48,175 bases of DNA from an uncultured bacterium (GTDB taxonomy: Bacteria; Patescibacteriota; Gracilibacteria; Absconditabacterales; Absconditicoccaceae), in contig CAMVNA010000008.1 of assembly GCA_947168725.1 (NCBI GenBank), positions 1-48,175 of the forward strand. The letters are read 5' to 3'. The notes beneath the pieces were generated by a model, which did not search any database, had not been told where the DNA came from, and worked only from the letters and a program-made list of their open reading frames with translations. Below, in pieces: positions 20,654 through 30,300 of the stretch; the first letter of the stretch is position 1; the number at the start of each line of letters is the position of its first letter. The translations under genes and the position numbers were made by a program.

Positions 20654-22726
20654 TTATGCTAATATATCTCCAATTTTTTCATTCAAAAATTTTTGTAATG
20701 CAGGTAATTCATTCAGATCAGGATAATGCTTTAATAGCCATTTAGCTCACTGCTGAACTCTCTCCAAAAATTTCAAATCTGACAATATTTCAATTGGAAT
20801 ATCTGATTGTCATGACTGCATAGTTCAAAGAATCTCCCCAGAACCACGATTTTTTAAATCATATTCAGCTAATTTAAATCAATCAGAAACCTCTTCCATG
20901 ATTTTCAATCTTTTATAACTATCTCCAGACTTTTTTTCAGTTTCCAAAAAACAATAAGATTTTAATTCTGATCTTCAAATTCTTCATCTTAACTGATGCA
21001 ATTGAGAAAGTCAAAAACGTTCAGCATTCTTTATAACCATTACAGTGGCTTCAGGTATATCTACTCACACTTCAATTACAGTAGTTGAAACAAGAATCTT
21101 AGCCTTTCAATCTTTAAATCTTTGCATAACAGCATCCTTTTCTTTTGAAGATAGTCTTCAATGCAATAGTGCAATCTCAGCATTAGGTAATTCTTCAAAT
21201 AAGCCACAAATTTCTGCATGAGCCGTTACAGCTGATTGAACTTCCTCCATCTTTTCAGAATCCTCAATCAATGGCGTAACTATAAATACACGCTGTCATT
21301 GACCTATTTTTTGCAATATCCATGGTTTTAATTTCAACCACTCATTAGCAGAAATAACTTTAGTGTCAATCTTTTGTCTTCATTCAGGCAGTTGATCAAT
21401 AATACTTACATCAAATTCTCCAAAGAAAGCCAAAGCCATAGAACGAGGAATCGGAGTCGCAGTCATTTGTAAGATGTGAGGGGAATTGAATTTCTTGAAT
21501 ACAGCTCTCTGCTTAACTCAAAATTTATGCTGTTCATCGATACAAACAAACATTAAATTTTTAAAATCTACATCATCCTGTAAAACAGCATGAGTTGTTA
21601 CCAAAACATCTATCTTTCACTCCTTCAAATCAGATTTTATTTTAGTTTTCTCTCATTTCCTTAATGAACCAGTTAATAATTCCACGCGAAGTCATAGAGG
21701 TAATAAGAATTTAGCCAAAGTCTTAAAATGCTGATTAGCTAATACTTCCAAAGGAGCGAGAAGAACAGATTGGCCATGAAATTGTTTCCAAATATATCGC
21801 ATTGCTATTGTAGCCACAATAGTTTTTCAGCTACCCACATCTCATTGAAGCAGGCGTAACATAGGACTATTTCTATGAAAATCTTCCAAAATCTGAATTA
21901 TAACTTTTTTCTGAGCTACAGTTAACTGAAATGGTAACAAATCCGTAATTGGTTTTAAAATTTCTCGATGAGGATTCTCATTTACAGGTAAATCATCAAT
22001 AGTTCACTGATAATTTAATTTATTCTGCAAAGAAAAAACTTGAATCCTGAGCAATCTATCAAAAAATAATCTATACAAAGCTTTATTTTTCAATTCTTCA
22101 CTATCTGGATAATGCAGATTTTTTATTGTTTTTTTTACATCCAAAAGTTGAAACTCTTTTGCGAATTCATCAGGTAAATATTCACTAAAAATCTGATCTA
22201 TTTTTCAGAGATTATTCCAAACTTTTTGAGCAAACCATCACGGTTTAATTCACAACATTTCAGAATATATTGGAAAAATTCTTCATGAATTATACGAACT
22301 ATCTCCATCTTCGCTTTCCTCTTCAGGTGCAACAGTAGGTATTACATCTGGATGTGAAAAGGTGAGTTTTCCATATTTCATCTGAGGTTTTCAAACTATG
22401 ATATATCGACAATTTTCGGCCAATTTAGAAGCCAAAAAACCTGAATTAAAAATGCTTATATGACCTGTATTTCAATGAACATCCTGAAAAGTAATATCAT
22501 ATATAGTTTTTCAATGAACAAAAACTCTACTTTTTTTGGTGATAACTCATTTCGTAGCAGCTATTCATTTCGCATCAAAAATTAATGAATCAAGTGGCGC
22601 AATTTTCGACCTATCTTCATAGGCTCTAGGAAAATAATTGAAAAAATCCTTCATGGTAGTAATTCCATTCTGAGCAAGTATTTGAACATATCTAGGTGTA
22701 GTTTTTAGTTCATCTTTAAGAGACAT
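20654..22726 (-). CDS. recG: ATP-dependent DNA helicase RecG
   Basis: 690 residues, the normal RecG size. The N-terminal wedge domain starts with a short helix and [19 protein letters not shown] (RecG: 'L..LGI.T..DLL.Y.P..YEDR'). Helicase motifs follow in order: Walker A LLQGDVGSGKT near 297 (two of the glycines are GGT/TGA), DEQH near 394, [15 protein letters not shown], then [16 protein letters not shown] and QLHQLRGRIGRSE, the RecG TRG-like segment. The enzyme remodels stalled forks and Holliday junctions. It is divergently transcribed from the lysozyme-like gene at 22910. ruvX lies at 43262, but there is no physical link. Confidence 0.95.
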
Positions 22727-22759
22727 TAAGTTTTCATCATACAAACAAAATCTAAATTC

Positions 22760-22787
22760 AGAATATTTTTTTCTTTACCTGTTTCAA
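22760..22787 (-). promoter_or_regulatory. Promoter of recG (TTGAAA / TATTCT)
   Basis: Minus-strand TTGAAA (22787-22782), a 16-base spacer and TATTCT (22765-22760) lie about 34 bases before the recG start. The -10 departs from consensus at one base. Confidence 0.5.
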
Positions 22788-22826
22788 GTGAGAGAATACA
22801 CAATAACAATCTGTAATTTAATGCTA

Positions 22827-22854
22827 TTGCTTTTTACTTAAAAAAATATATAAT
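22827..22854 (+). promoter_or_regulatory. Promoter of the lysozyme-like gene (TTGCTT / TATAAT)
   Basis: TTGCTT at 22827-22832 leads into a T-run, with a 16-base spacer and TATAAT at 22849-22854, 55 bases before the start codon. It belongs to the TTGC(A/T)T promoter type. Confidence 0.62.
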
Positions 22855-22909
22855 ATAAAGACATAAACAAAAAAATAGATATGCTAAATTTTAATTTTTA
22901 GTGCAGTAA

Positions 22910-23380
22910 ATGTTAGGAACGATTGCAATATCTATGGCAGTGCCTTATTTAACTATTCCAAATATGTTATTGAAAAATAACCAGGAATTAGAATTTCAAT
23001 GACAAGTTCAGCAACAAGAAGAACATCAGGAACTTATCGTACATAACTGATATGCTTCAGATTCCATTATTCAAGATTATATTAATTATGCATATGATCT
23101 ATGAGGAATAGATTTTGTTAAACTTATTGAGTGTGAAAATGGTAGACGAGATCCTAAAAGGGTTTCAGAAACACACGATCATGGATTATGTCAGCTACAT
23201 TATAGTTATAACAAAGAGTTTATAAATTCTCCGGATTTTAAAGATCCATACAAGCAATTGGATTATTGTTACGAAAAATATAAGACAAATCCGAAACTTC
23301 GATATTGACCAGACAGAAAAATAAAGGGTAAAAAATGTTCTGATTACGTCAGTAATAGATTTAATATTTCTGTATCATAA
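22910..23380 (+). CDS. Exported lysozyme-like/transglycosylase-like protein
   Basis: 156 residues. A hydrophobic N-terminus (residues 1-20, weak signal peptide or anchor) is followed by a Gln-rich linker and a compact domain: FVKLIECENGRRDP near 74-87, then SETHDHGLCQLHY near 90-102, and a C-terminal DYCYEKYKTNP and C.DYV. The Glu in the first motif and the GLCQ turn fit the lysozyme-like (SLT/goose-type) fold, where the Glu is the catalytic acid and the G.xQ motif shapes the cleft. Four cysteines could form disulfides outside the cell. It would cleave peptidoglycan glycan strands. A TTGCTT-type promoter precedes it. Confidence 0.7.
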
Positions 23381-23389
23381 AAACCAGTA

Positions 23390-24568
23390 TTATTTTTGTA
23401 TGAAATGAGGAAATGATTTACATCTTTTTTCAGAAATCTTATAACTATCACGTGCAATATTAGTAATACAATCAGATGGGGATAGATGTAAATCTATCTC
23501 TTTTTTTAAAACTCTTTTTAGTGGCTGTAGCCAATAATATTTACACAAAACTGCCATTTTAGTAATCAAATTTTTTCATTTATATGCAGATATAAAGTTT
23601 TTCTTAGTTAGTGGAGTTTTGCAATCTTCTATGAAATATAATTCTGAAGGAAATGGATAGAAATATCCAAAATCATGATACATCATCCAAAATTTACAGT
23701 CAGATTTATTTTCTTTTCTCCAATTTCAGGCAGCATTTACTACATTAGGACCAAGCCAACGAAGCAAAGAATTAAACCAAACTATATCAGGCTTTTCTTT
23801 TTCTAGAACTTTATTCAAATCTCCAATACTCCAAAAATTAAAAGGAGAAAGTAGAAGTCAGAACTTCTTTTTTCGTTGTCATTTGCTTCATGATGGGAGA
23901 GTGCTTCACCGCAGAATCACTTCATGTCAGCGAGATTCCAGTAGATTTTTCACATCATGAATATATGTCTCAATTCACCCTGCTTTATTGATAAAATCAC
24001 TGATGATTAGAATTTTTTGTTTTTCATTATCTTTAACATTTGCAATTTTTAGGAATCTCTGATACCGAGCATCCTCTCTATATTCAGGCAATAATTTTTT
24101 AATTTTTCATTCTAATTCTTCTTTATCTTTAATCCTTTCTGGATTTGTCTTTTTTGCGAGTTTTTCAACCATTGATACAATTCTTTCAGCCGTAGTGTTT
24201 CACTTAGCTAGAAATAAATTACATTCCTGGAATATAAAGGGTTCAAGTCATCATTTTTTATATCAAATTACGGGGACTCATCGAGATAAAGCATTTAAAG
24301 CAGATAATCCAAAAGTTTCTAAAAATTCTGATGGCATCAAGCAATAATCTATATTTGCCAGATATTTTTTAATTTCATCTAATGGTTTCCAACCGAAAAA
24401 ATGAACATTTTTATCATGAACTTCAAAAAGTCGAGATTCTAGACTTCATTTTCAGAATATAAATATTTCAAAATCAACTTTTCTCTTATTTAATTCTTTT
24501 ACTGCCAAAACTAACTGATCAAATCATTTTTCTTTTTCTAATCTTCAATAGAATAGTAGTCAAAGCAT
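23390..24568 (-). CDS. GT-B glycosyltransferase with its two halves in swapped order
   Basis: 392 residues. Residues 1-175 are a complete GT4-type donor-binding domain: LLFYGRLEKEKGFDQLVLAV, then FIFGKGSLESRL, VHFFGWKP, and MPSEFLETFGLSALNALSRGVPVIG (E-x7-E type region, with EFLETFGLSALNAL visible). In ordinary enzymes this is the C-terminal half. From about residue 195 comes what is normally the N-terminal acceptor domain: KILIISDFINKAGGIETYIHDVK, LLESRGHEV, PDIVWFN, MMYHDFG and the final LHLSPSDCI. The ATG is fixed by a TAG two codons upstream, so no N-terminal half is missing by mis-annotation. It should transfer a sugar from a nucleotide donor; substrate unknown. The stop lies 10 bases from that of the lysozyme-like gene, tail to tail. 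Confidence 0.82.
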
Positions 24569-24712
24569 TATCTAAAGGTTAGAATTAAATACATTTTACT
24601 TGTAGAAATATGAGTTAAAAAAGCAAGTCGAGAAAAAAGTCCCCCAAAATTTGACTTCTTTTTTTTTGTGTAAGATTAAGTATTTCAATTTTATACTATA
24701 ACAAAAAATACT

Positions 24713-25613
24713 ATGACAACAGAAATGCTATGACAAAAGGAAGATTTGCAAGAAGCTGATTGGGTAAAGGAACAAACCAAATCAGCATTATTAAGTCTTC
24801 AAAAAGAAGCGCTTTATACTCAGGAGTGAGATGAAGTAAAATTTGATGTGAATACATCGCTAAATTATCTCCAAACTCTGAAAGATGCAAAAACATGGCA
24901 AGAGATGACATCAAAAAATAGTTGAGCGACAATTATGGCAATACAAATTTTGCTAAAAAATAAATGATATGATGCCTGAAAGATAGATGGAATATTGAAA
25001 TCAAAATCAAAAACAACATCACGTACAATGGAAGCGGTGAAACAATTTCAGGGGAAAGTATGATTGAAAACAGATTGAATACCATGACCCCCAAACATTA
25101 AATAAATTACTTGAGAAGTTTGGAGCAGGATGAAACAATGGTCCACAAGAGCCGATCAACCCACAACAACCAACAAATCCAGAAACTCCAGTCAAGTCTT
25201 TAGAACTGATGACTGTATCAGATCTAAAGACGCTCGATATAACAAAACTCTGAAAATTTGGCAAAAATGGATTTGAATTTATAAAGATAAAAGAACAGTC
25301 AGATAAAAAATGAAAGTATGTAGAGGTGGTAGTAAATGGTAAAAAGAAAAGGATATATGAACTAGGAAGCAATCAAGACGGAGTATATTATAATATAGAA
25401 TTTTCAGAAGCAGCCTGAGATCCATTTCGAACTGTAACATTTGGAGAGTATAAACATGGGAAAAAGGAATGACGACACACTGAAATTAGTACTCGATGAA
25501 AATCTCTATCTAAATATGTAGGCACATTTAAAAATGATAAAATGTTAACTTGAGTAATTTTGGATGATAATGGGAGAGAACATGCAGTGATAAATTGAAA
25601 GCTTAAGGATTAA
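24713..25613 (+). CDS. Peptidoglycan-binding and MORN-repeat protein, interrupted by a one-base frameshift
   Basis: The first frame (ATG 24713) gives about 100 helical residues, then a PG_binding_1 domain: IMAIQILLKNKGYDAGKIDG, T..AVKQFQ...GLKTDGIPG. It ends early at TAA 25103 just after a run of five C at 25088-25092. Dropping one C restores the family motif (GPQTLNKLLEKFG) and an open frame to TAA 25611, about 299 residues in all. The second part has a Pro/Asn/Gln linker and MORN-like units (FGEYKHGKKEGRH, YVGTFKNDKMLTG). The domain suggests a wall-associated protein. The break may be a sequencing error in the C run, a true mutation or a phase-variable tract. No signal peptide is visible. 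Confidence 0.72.
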
Positions 25614-25670
25614 AAATATCTTATTTGGGAAAGATGAACTAAAAGCAAGCATAAAAAGATCCTCGAAAAT

Positions 25671-25698
25671 TTGCATTTTTTAGGAGAGAGTGTATAAT
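25671..25698 (+). promoter_or_regulatory. Promoter of the 25711 gene (TTGCAT / TATAAT)
   Basis: TTGCAT at 25671-25676 followed by a T-run, a 16-base spacer and TATAAT at 25693-25698. The start codon is only 13 bases beyond the -10, so the transcript has almost no leader. Confidence 0.7.
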
Positions 25699-25710
25699 AA
25701 ATATGATTAT

Positions 25711-26361
25711 ATGTTTAACAAAATTGCAATGGTAGCAGAAAAATTATCAGAAAAATCAAATCGACTTTGATTGCGAGTAAGAGAGAACTTAAAAAATCTC
25801 AAAAAAGAAGTTTTACATCAAAAGAAAAAAAAAGAGAATTTAAGTGAGAAAAAAGCAGATACACTAATAAAAAAACATAAAACCACAATTGAAAAAGCTG
25901 CTAGACATTTTCATGTTGACAAGTACATTATTGCTGCAGTAATATATAAAGAGCAAGTTTCATGCAACTACCTAGACAATTTTGATACTACCGCCGGTCT
26001 CTTAGGTCTTGATACATCAGTATGAATTGGCCAAGTGAAGGTTCGCACAGCAGAAAAAGTTGAAAAAAGAAAATATATTAAAGAAATTAGTAGAGAAGAA
26101 ATAAATAGAGCTGGTTCAGAACAAAAGGCGAGAGTAGCAAGACTTGCAAATGACAAATGGAATATTGAGTATGTATCAGCATATCTAAGCAATTTACAAG
26201 ATATACGAAAGAAGGATTTCCCATCAATCTATAGCCGCCCAGATATATTAGCCACTCTATATAATATTGGGAAAGAAGAGGCACATTCAAATCCAAAATC
26301 AAATAATTATGGAAGGGACGTAGAAAATATATATTGACATATGAAGCAATTGATGTGATAA
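25711..26361 (+). CDS. Lytic-transglycosylase-like protein
   Basis: 216 residues. A basic, helical N-terminus (about 1-60, coiled coil) precedes a lysozyme-like domain: HVDKYIIAAVIYKEQVS near 70-86, TTAGLLGLDTSVGIGQVKV near 95-113, and LATLYNIGKEE near 192-202. The Glu in YKEQ fits the catalytic acid of SLT enzymes, and SVGIGQV fits their G.xQ motif (one Gly is TGA). These enzymes cut glycan strands with formation of 1,6-anhydro ends. There is no clear signal peptide, so export may need another route or the N-terminal helix may be an unusual signal. Confidence 0.72.
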
Positions 26362-26378
26362 TGTAATAATAACCATCC

Positions 26379-26406
26379 TTGCATTTATTTGTTGAATAAC
26401 TATTAT
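26379..26406 (+). promoter_or_regulatory. Promoter of ychF (TTGCAT / TATTAT), overlapping a hairpin
   Basis: TTGCAT at 26379-26384, a 16-base spacer and TATTAT at 26401-26406, about 35 bases before the ychF ATG. The -10 overlaps the left arm of the hairpin at 26394-26437. Confidence 0.5.
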
Positions 26407-26437
26407 CTAAATCAGATTTTAGTTATTCTTTTTTTTT
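26394..26437 (+). terminator. Intrinsic terminator after the transglycosylase gene
   Basis: GAATAACTA (26394-26402) pairs with TAGTTATTC (26420-26428), an inner ATCT/AGAT pair extends the stem, and nine T follow directly. It should end the transcript of the upstream gene, while the ychF promoter overlaps its left arm. Confidence 0.8.
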
Positions 26438-26440
26438 GAA

Positions 26441-27547
26441 ATGAAAATAGGAATAGTTTGATTACCTAATGTTTGAAAATCCACACTCTTCAATGCATTG
26501 ACTAAATCATATGCTGCTCCTGCAGAGAATTTTCCATTCTGCACTATAGATCCAAATGTATGAATCGTAGATGTAAAAGATCCTAGAATTGATGTGCTAG
26601 CAGAGATGTCTCATAGTCAGAAAAAAGTTTATGCAGCTACTGAATTTGTGGATATTGCATGACTAGTAAAATGAGCTTCAAAAGGGGAGTGACTTGGAAA
26701 TAAATTCTTGGCAAATATCCGTGAAACTGATGCAATCGTTCAAGTTCTCCGTTATTTCAAAGATCCTGATGTAGTTCATGTAGAGTGAAGTATCGATCCA
26801 ATGAGAGATGTAGAAATTATTAATACTGAATTAATATTTGCGGATTTAGAGCATATTGAAAGGATCTTACCAACATTACAGAAAAAAGTAAAGGCTTCAA
26901 ATTGTACTAAGGATGAGAAAAAACAGTGTGAAATTTTGGAAGTAATTTACAAAGCTCTTATGGATTGAAAATTAGCTCACACTGTTCGTGATCAGTTTTC
27001 TGCTGAAGATTTAAAAGTTTTGAAATCATACAATTTCCTTACACTTAAACCATTCATCTATGCTCTGAATGTTTCACAGGATGATTTGGTAAATGCGGAA
27101 GCAATAAAGTCTGAATATAGTGAAAAATTACATGCTCCAGTGGCTGTAGTTTGTGTAAAAATAGAAGAAGAAATGATGGATATGAGCACAGAAGAGAAGC
27201 AAGAATTTATGGCAGAAATGCTCGAAGTTCAGGCATCAAAAATCCCAACTCTTGATGATTTGATTTCTCTTGCATTCAATACACTTTGACTGATGTATTA
27301 TTTCACCACATGAGAAAAAGAAACAAAAGCCTGGACCATTCCGCAGTGATCTACAGCTCCTCAGGCAGCATGAGCTATTCATTCAGATTTTGAGAGATGA
27401 TTTATTAAAGCTGAAGTTGTTTGATATAATGATTTAGTTGAATGTGGTTCACGAGCAAAAGCCAGAGAAAAATGATTACTACGCCTAGAATGAAAAAGTT
27501 ATATCGTTCAGGATTGAGATGTGATGATATTTAAGTTTAATGTGTAA
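26441..27547 (+). CDS. ychF: Redox-regulated ATPase YchF (OLA1 family)
   Basis: 368 residues, the usual length. P-loop [14 protein letters not shown] at 7-20 (both key glycines TGA), followed by [16 protein letters not shown], the YchF switch I hallmark. DIAGLVKGASKGEGLGNKFL near 72-91 is the G3 region without a catalytic Gln, typical for the family. ALNVSQDDL replaces NKxD, explaining the ATP preference of the family. The C-terminal TGS domain has [39 protein letters not shown] and REKGLLRLEGKSYIVQDGDV. It is a universal ribosome-associated protein with a role in stress. Confidence 0.96.
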
Positions 27548-27661
27548 TCATCGAAATAAATAAAAATTCTGCCTAAAATAACAGTATAGATTTTTAAAAT
27601 AATAATTAAATATCAAAAACCAAAAAAAGGAAGGAGAAAAACAGTAAATTTATTTTCAAAA

Positions 27662-27690
27662 TTAGCATTTTTTTTAAAAAAATATATAAT
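27662..27690 (+). promoter_or_regulatory. Promoter of the EnvC-like gene (TTAGCA / TATAAT)
   Basis: TTAGCA at 27662-27667 runs into a T-tract, with a 17-base spacer and TATAAT at 27685-27690, about 35 bases before the ATG. It resembles the TTGCAT promoters with one inserted base. Confidence 0.55.
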
Positions 27691-27725
27691 AATAACTGTA
27701 TTTAATTGGGAAGAATAAACAAAAA

Positions 27726-29630
27726 ATGCGTAATAAGATTAAAGCAATATGAATTGAGTCAATTATTATAGTAATCTGACTTTTTTTTTCTTTCTCTTCA
27801 TTTGTTCATGCAACGTGAGAAGTTAGTTTGTCCAGTTTAAAAGATTCTGTTATGCTAACTAGTGATGATAATTCATTAATAAATGCAGCCATAAACAGAG
27901 TAGAAAAACTCCAAGCAGATATTGAAACTATTACAGATGAATTGTTTCAATTGGATGAAGAACAAAAAGCAAAGAATCCAGAAATGACCACAAATTATAG
28001 GCAAGCAAGAAGTGAAATTGTTAGAGTCATAACAACAATAAATTCAGCAAACAATAAACTTTCCTCATCATTGAATAAATTAATTCAATATCAGAAAAAA
28101 ACTAAAGAAGTTCTCAAGCAATTAAAGGAAGCTCAATTTTCTGAAAGAAAATCAAAAGAATATTTGGATGAATACATGACATTATTATACAAAACACAAC
28201 TTAAGATTTATGACCAAGATGGAGATAAAATCGATGATATTAGACTATTCGTAAATTCTGATAATTTTAACGAAACTTTCATTGGAAACGATTTATTATC
28301 ATCCATGACAGTCCAATTATGAGAATTAATAGAAAAATCCAATAAAGAAAAGGAGAAAAAGACCAATTTACTAACAAGACTTTGAAAATTAAAGATTGCA
28401 GCACAAGAAAATATACAAATATATCGTAATGAGATTGAAACATTAGAACAAAAGAAACAATATTTAATCAGTTTTATAAATTTATATAGAGAAAAAGCTG
28501 ATTCCAAGCTTGAATCAATTTTAACAAACAAGGAAGATGTTAATAAAATGGCGTTAGCATTTATTGATGATATAGTTAAGAAAAATTATAGGACAAACGA
28601 TAACATTCCAGAAAATATCAATGCAATGTTAGCAGCACCAGATAGTAGTGACGATGACGCATCACCAATTGCTTGGCCAATTTATCCAATAGAAAAAATT
28701 ACCCATTATTTTAATGATGCAGATTTTGAAAAAGAAAATTGATTTAAACATCAAGCTATTCAGATTGAAGCCACTCAATGAACTCCAGTATATGCAGCTA
28801 GAGATGGTGTAGTATATTATGTTTCAAATTGATTTGACTGAATTTCCTGGATTATGATTATGCATAAGGATTGATATGTTACATTATACGAATATCTGAA
28901 TCAGATTATAGCCAAAGACTGAGACATAGTTCAGCGTGGTCAATTGATTTGATATAGCGGATGAGAACCAGGAACTATGTGAGCATGATTTGCATCAGAA
29001 TGAGAAAATCTAACATTCTGAGTTTATAAAGATTGAGTTGCAATTGATCCATTAACAATATTAGACTTAAGTGTTGTAACAGATTGGGAAAATACTCTAC
29101 CAGAAGATTACAGACTAAAATATTTGAATGATCAACTTGTTAGACCTATTGATGTTTCAGATTTAAAAATTATGGAATGAAAAACTGTAGACGAAAGAGC
29201 TCAGAGATTATTAAACTGATATTGAGTTTGAATATATAGAGATTTAGATTTTTGGAATTCAGTAGTAGAATGAACAAATATAGACAGAGATGTAGTAATT
29301 TGTATTTGAGTAGCTGAATCAACTCTTTGAAAACATCTGACAACAAGCAATAATATTTGAAATGTATGAAACAATGATAGGTGAGACAGAGTGGCATATA
29401 ATACGCCATATGCATGAGCAAGGTTAATCGCAACAACATTAAATAATCAATATCTATGATGATACCATACTATCAATCAACTATCAAGATATTGAAATGA
29501 AGACTGAAAAATATATGCTTCAAGTCCAATTAATCGACAAAGAAATGTAATGAAATGTCTATCAAAGATTAAATGATACACAGTTCCAGAAGACTTTCCG
29601 TTCAGAACATGACCTAATCCAAATTTATAA
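27726..29630 (+). CDS. EnvC-like protein: coiled coil, degenerate LytM (M23) domain and lysozyme-like domain
   Basis: 634 residues. A signal peptide (about 1-34, ending SSFVHAT) directs export. Residues about 40-290 are a long coiled coil. Residues about 330-445 are a LytM/M23 domain in fold pattern: KHQAIQIEATQGTPVYAARDG, IMIMHKDGYVTLYEYL, GQLIGYSGGEPGTMGAG, NLTFGVYKDGVAIDP. The zinc ligands are largely lost: HxxxD reads HQAIQ, and the HxH site reads LTF, as in the non-catalytic LytM domain of EnvC. Residues about 475-634 look like a lysozyme-like domain with VAESTLGKHL (Glu near 528) and NIGNVGNND. EnvC activates amidases at division sites; here an activator and a possible transglycosylase are in one chain. 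Confidence 0.8.
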
Positions 29631-29688
29631 TAAAGTAAAAATGGTTTTCATAAAAGAGAGTCAATTTTTATAAAAAGTCTCCAAAAAA

Positions 29689-29716
29689 TTGACAAATAAA
29701 AAATTTTGTATATGAT
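29689..29716 (+). promoter_or_regulatory. Promoter of the 29755 gene (TTGACA / TATGAT)
   Basis: A consensus -35 TTGACA at 29689-29694, a 16-base spacer and TATGAT at 29711-29716, about 38 bases before the start codon. Confidence 0.68.
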
Positions 29717-29754
29717 TAAATATGCCAAATTTTTATTTATTAATTTTATAAAAT

Positions 29755-30300
29755 ATGGTAGATATTAATAATGCAGAGGATAGAAAAGTATGAGAGCCTT
29801 ATACAGGTAATGAAATTGAAGCTGATAATGCTATGTTCAGGCAAGAAACAATTGATTTGGCTAACAAACACAAAAATACTAACAAAGGAGATGTTCAAAA
29901 TAAGGATAATAATGTATATGTTTCTCCAAATTGAATTAAGTATATACTATATAATCAAAGTTCTTGGAGACATGAAAAACTATCAAGAAATAATGAAAAT
30001 GATAAGACAGATATACACACATTAGTGTGATACTTATCTATTTTAGATAACTTATTAGAAGAAATCGAAGACACCGAAGAGATAATTTCAAAAAAAATGC
30101 CGATCAGTAGCTTGAAAAAATTTATGCATGATGCTAAAATTAAATTAAATCAATATAAAAAACTTCTCAAAAGTAAAAAACAGACCCTACTTAAACAAAA
30201 TAGAACTAAAATTGATGATAACGATATAGCACATTTGATAGATTTACAAAAAAAAGTGAGTCAAGTGAAATGAGTTGTTAAGAAAAATAACTTATATTAA
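29755..30300 (+). CDS. Unrecognised soluble helical protein
   Basis: 181 residues, hydrophilic, without signal peptide or membrane segment. The first third is Asn/Asp/Lys-rich and probably disordered; residues about 90-181 are predicted long helices (LDNLLEEIEDTEEIISKKM) with a basic end. No family recognised. The TAA at 30298-30300 overlaps the stop of murA on the other strand by two bases, with no terminator between them. Confidence 0.7.

Noticed and set aside
24651-24676. Promoter for the PG-binding gene (TTGACT / TAAGAT)
   Set aside because: The spacer would be only 14 bases and other pairings are no better, so I did not list it.
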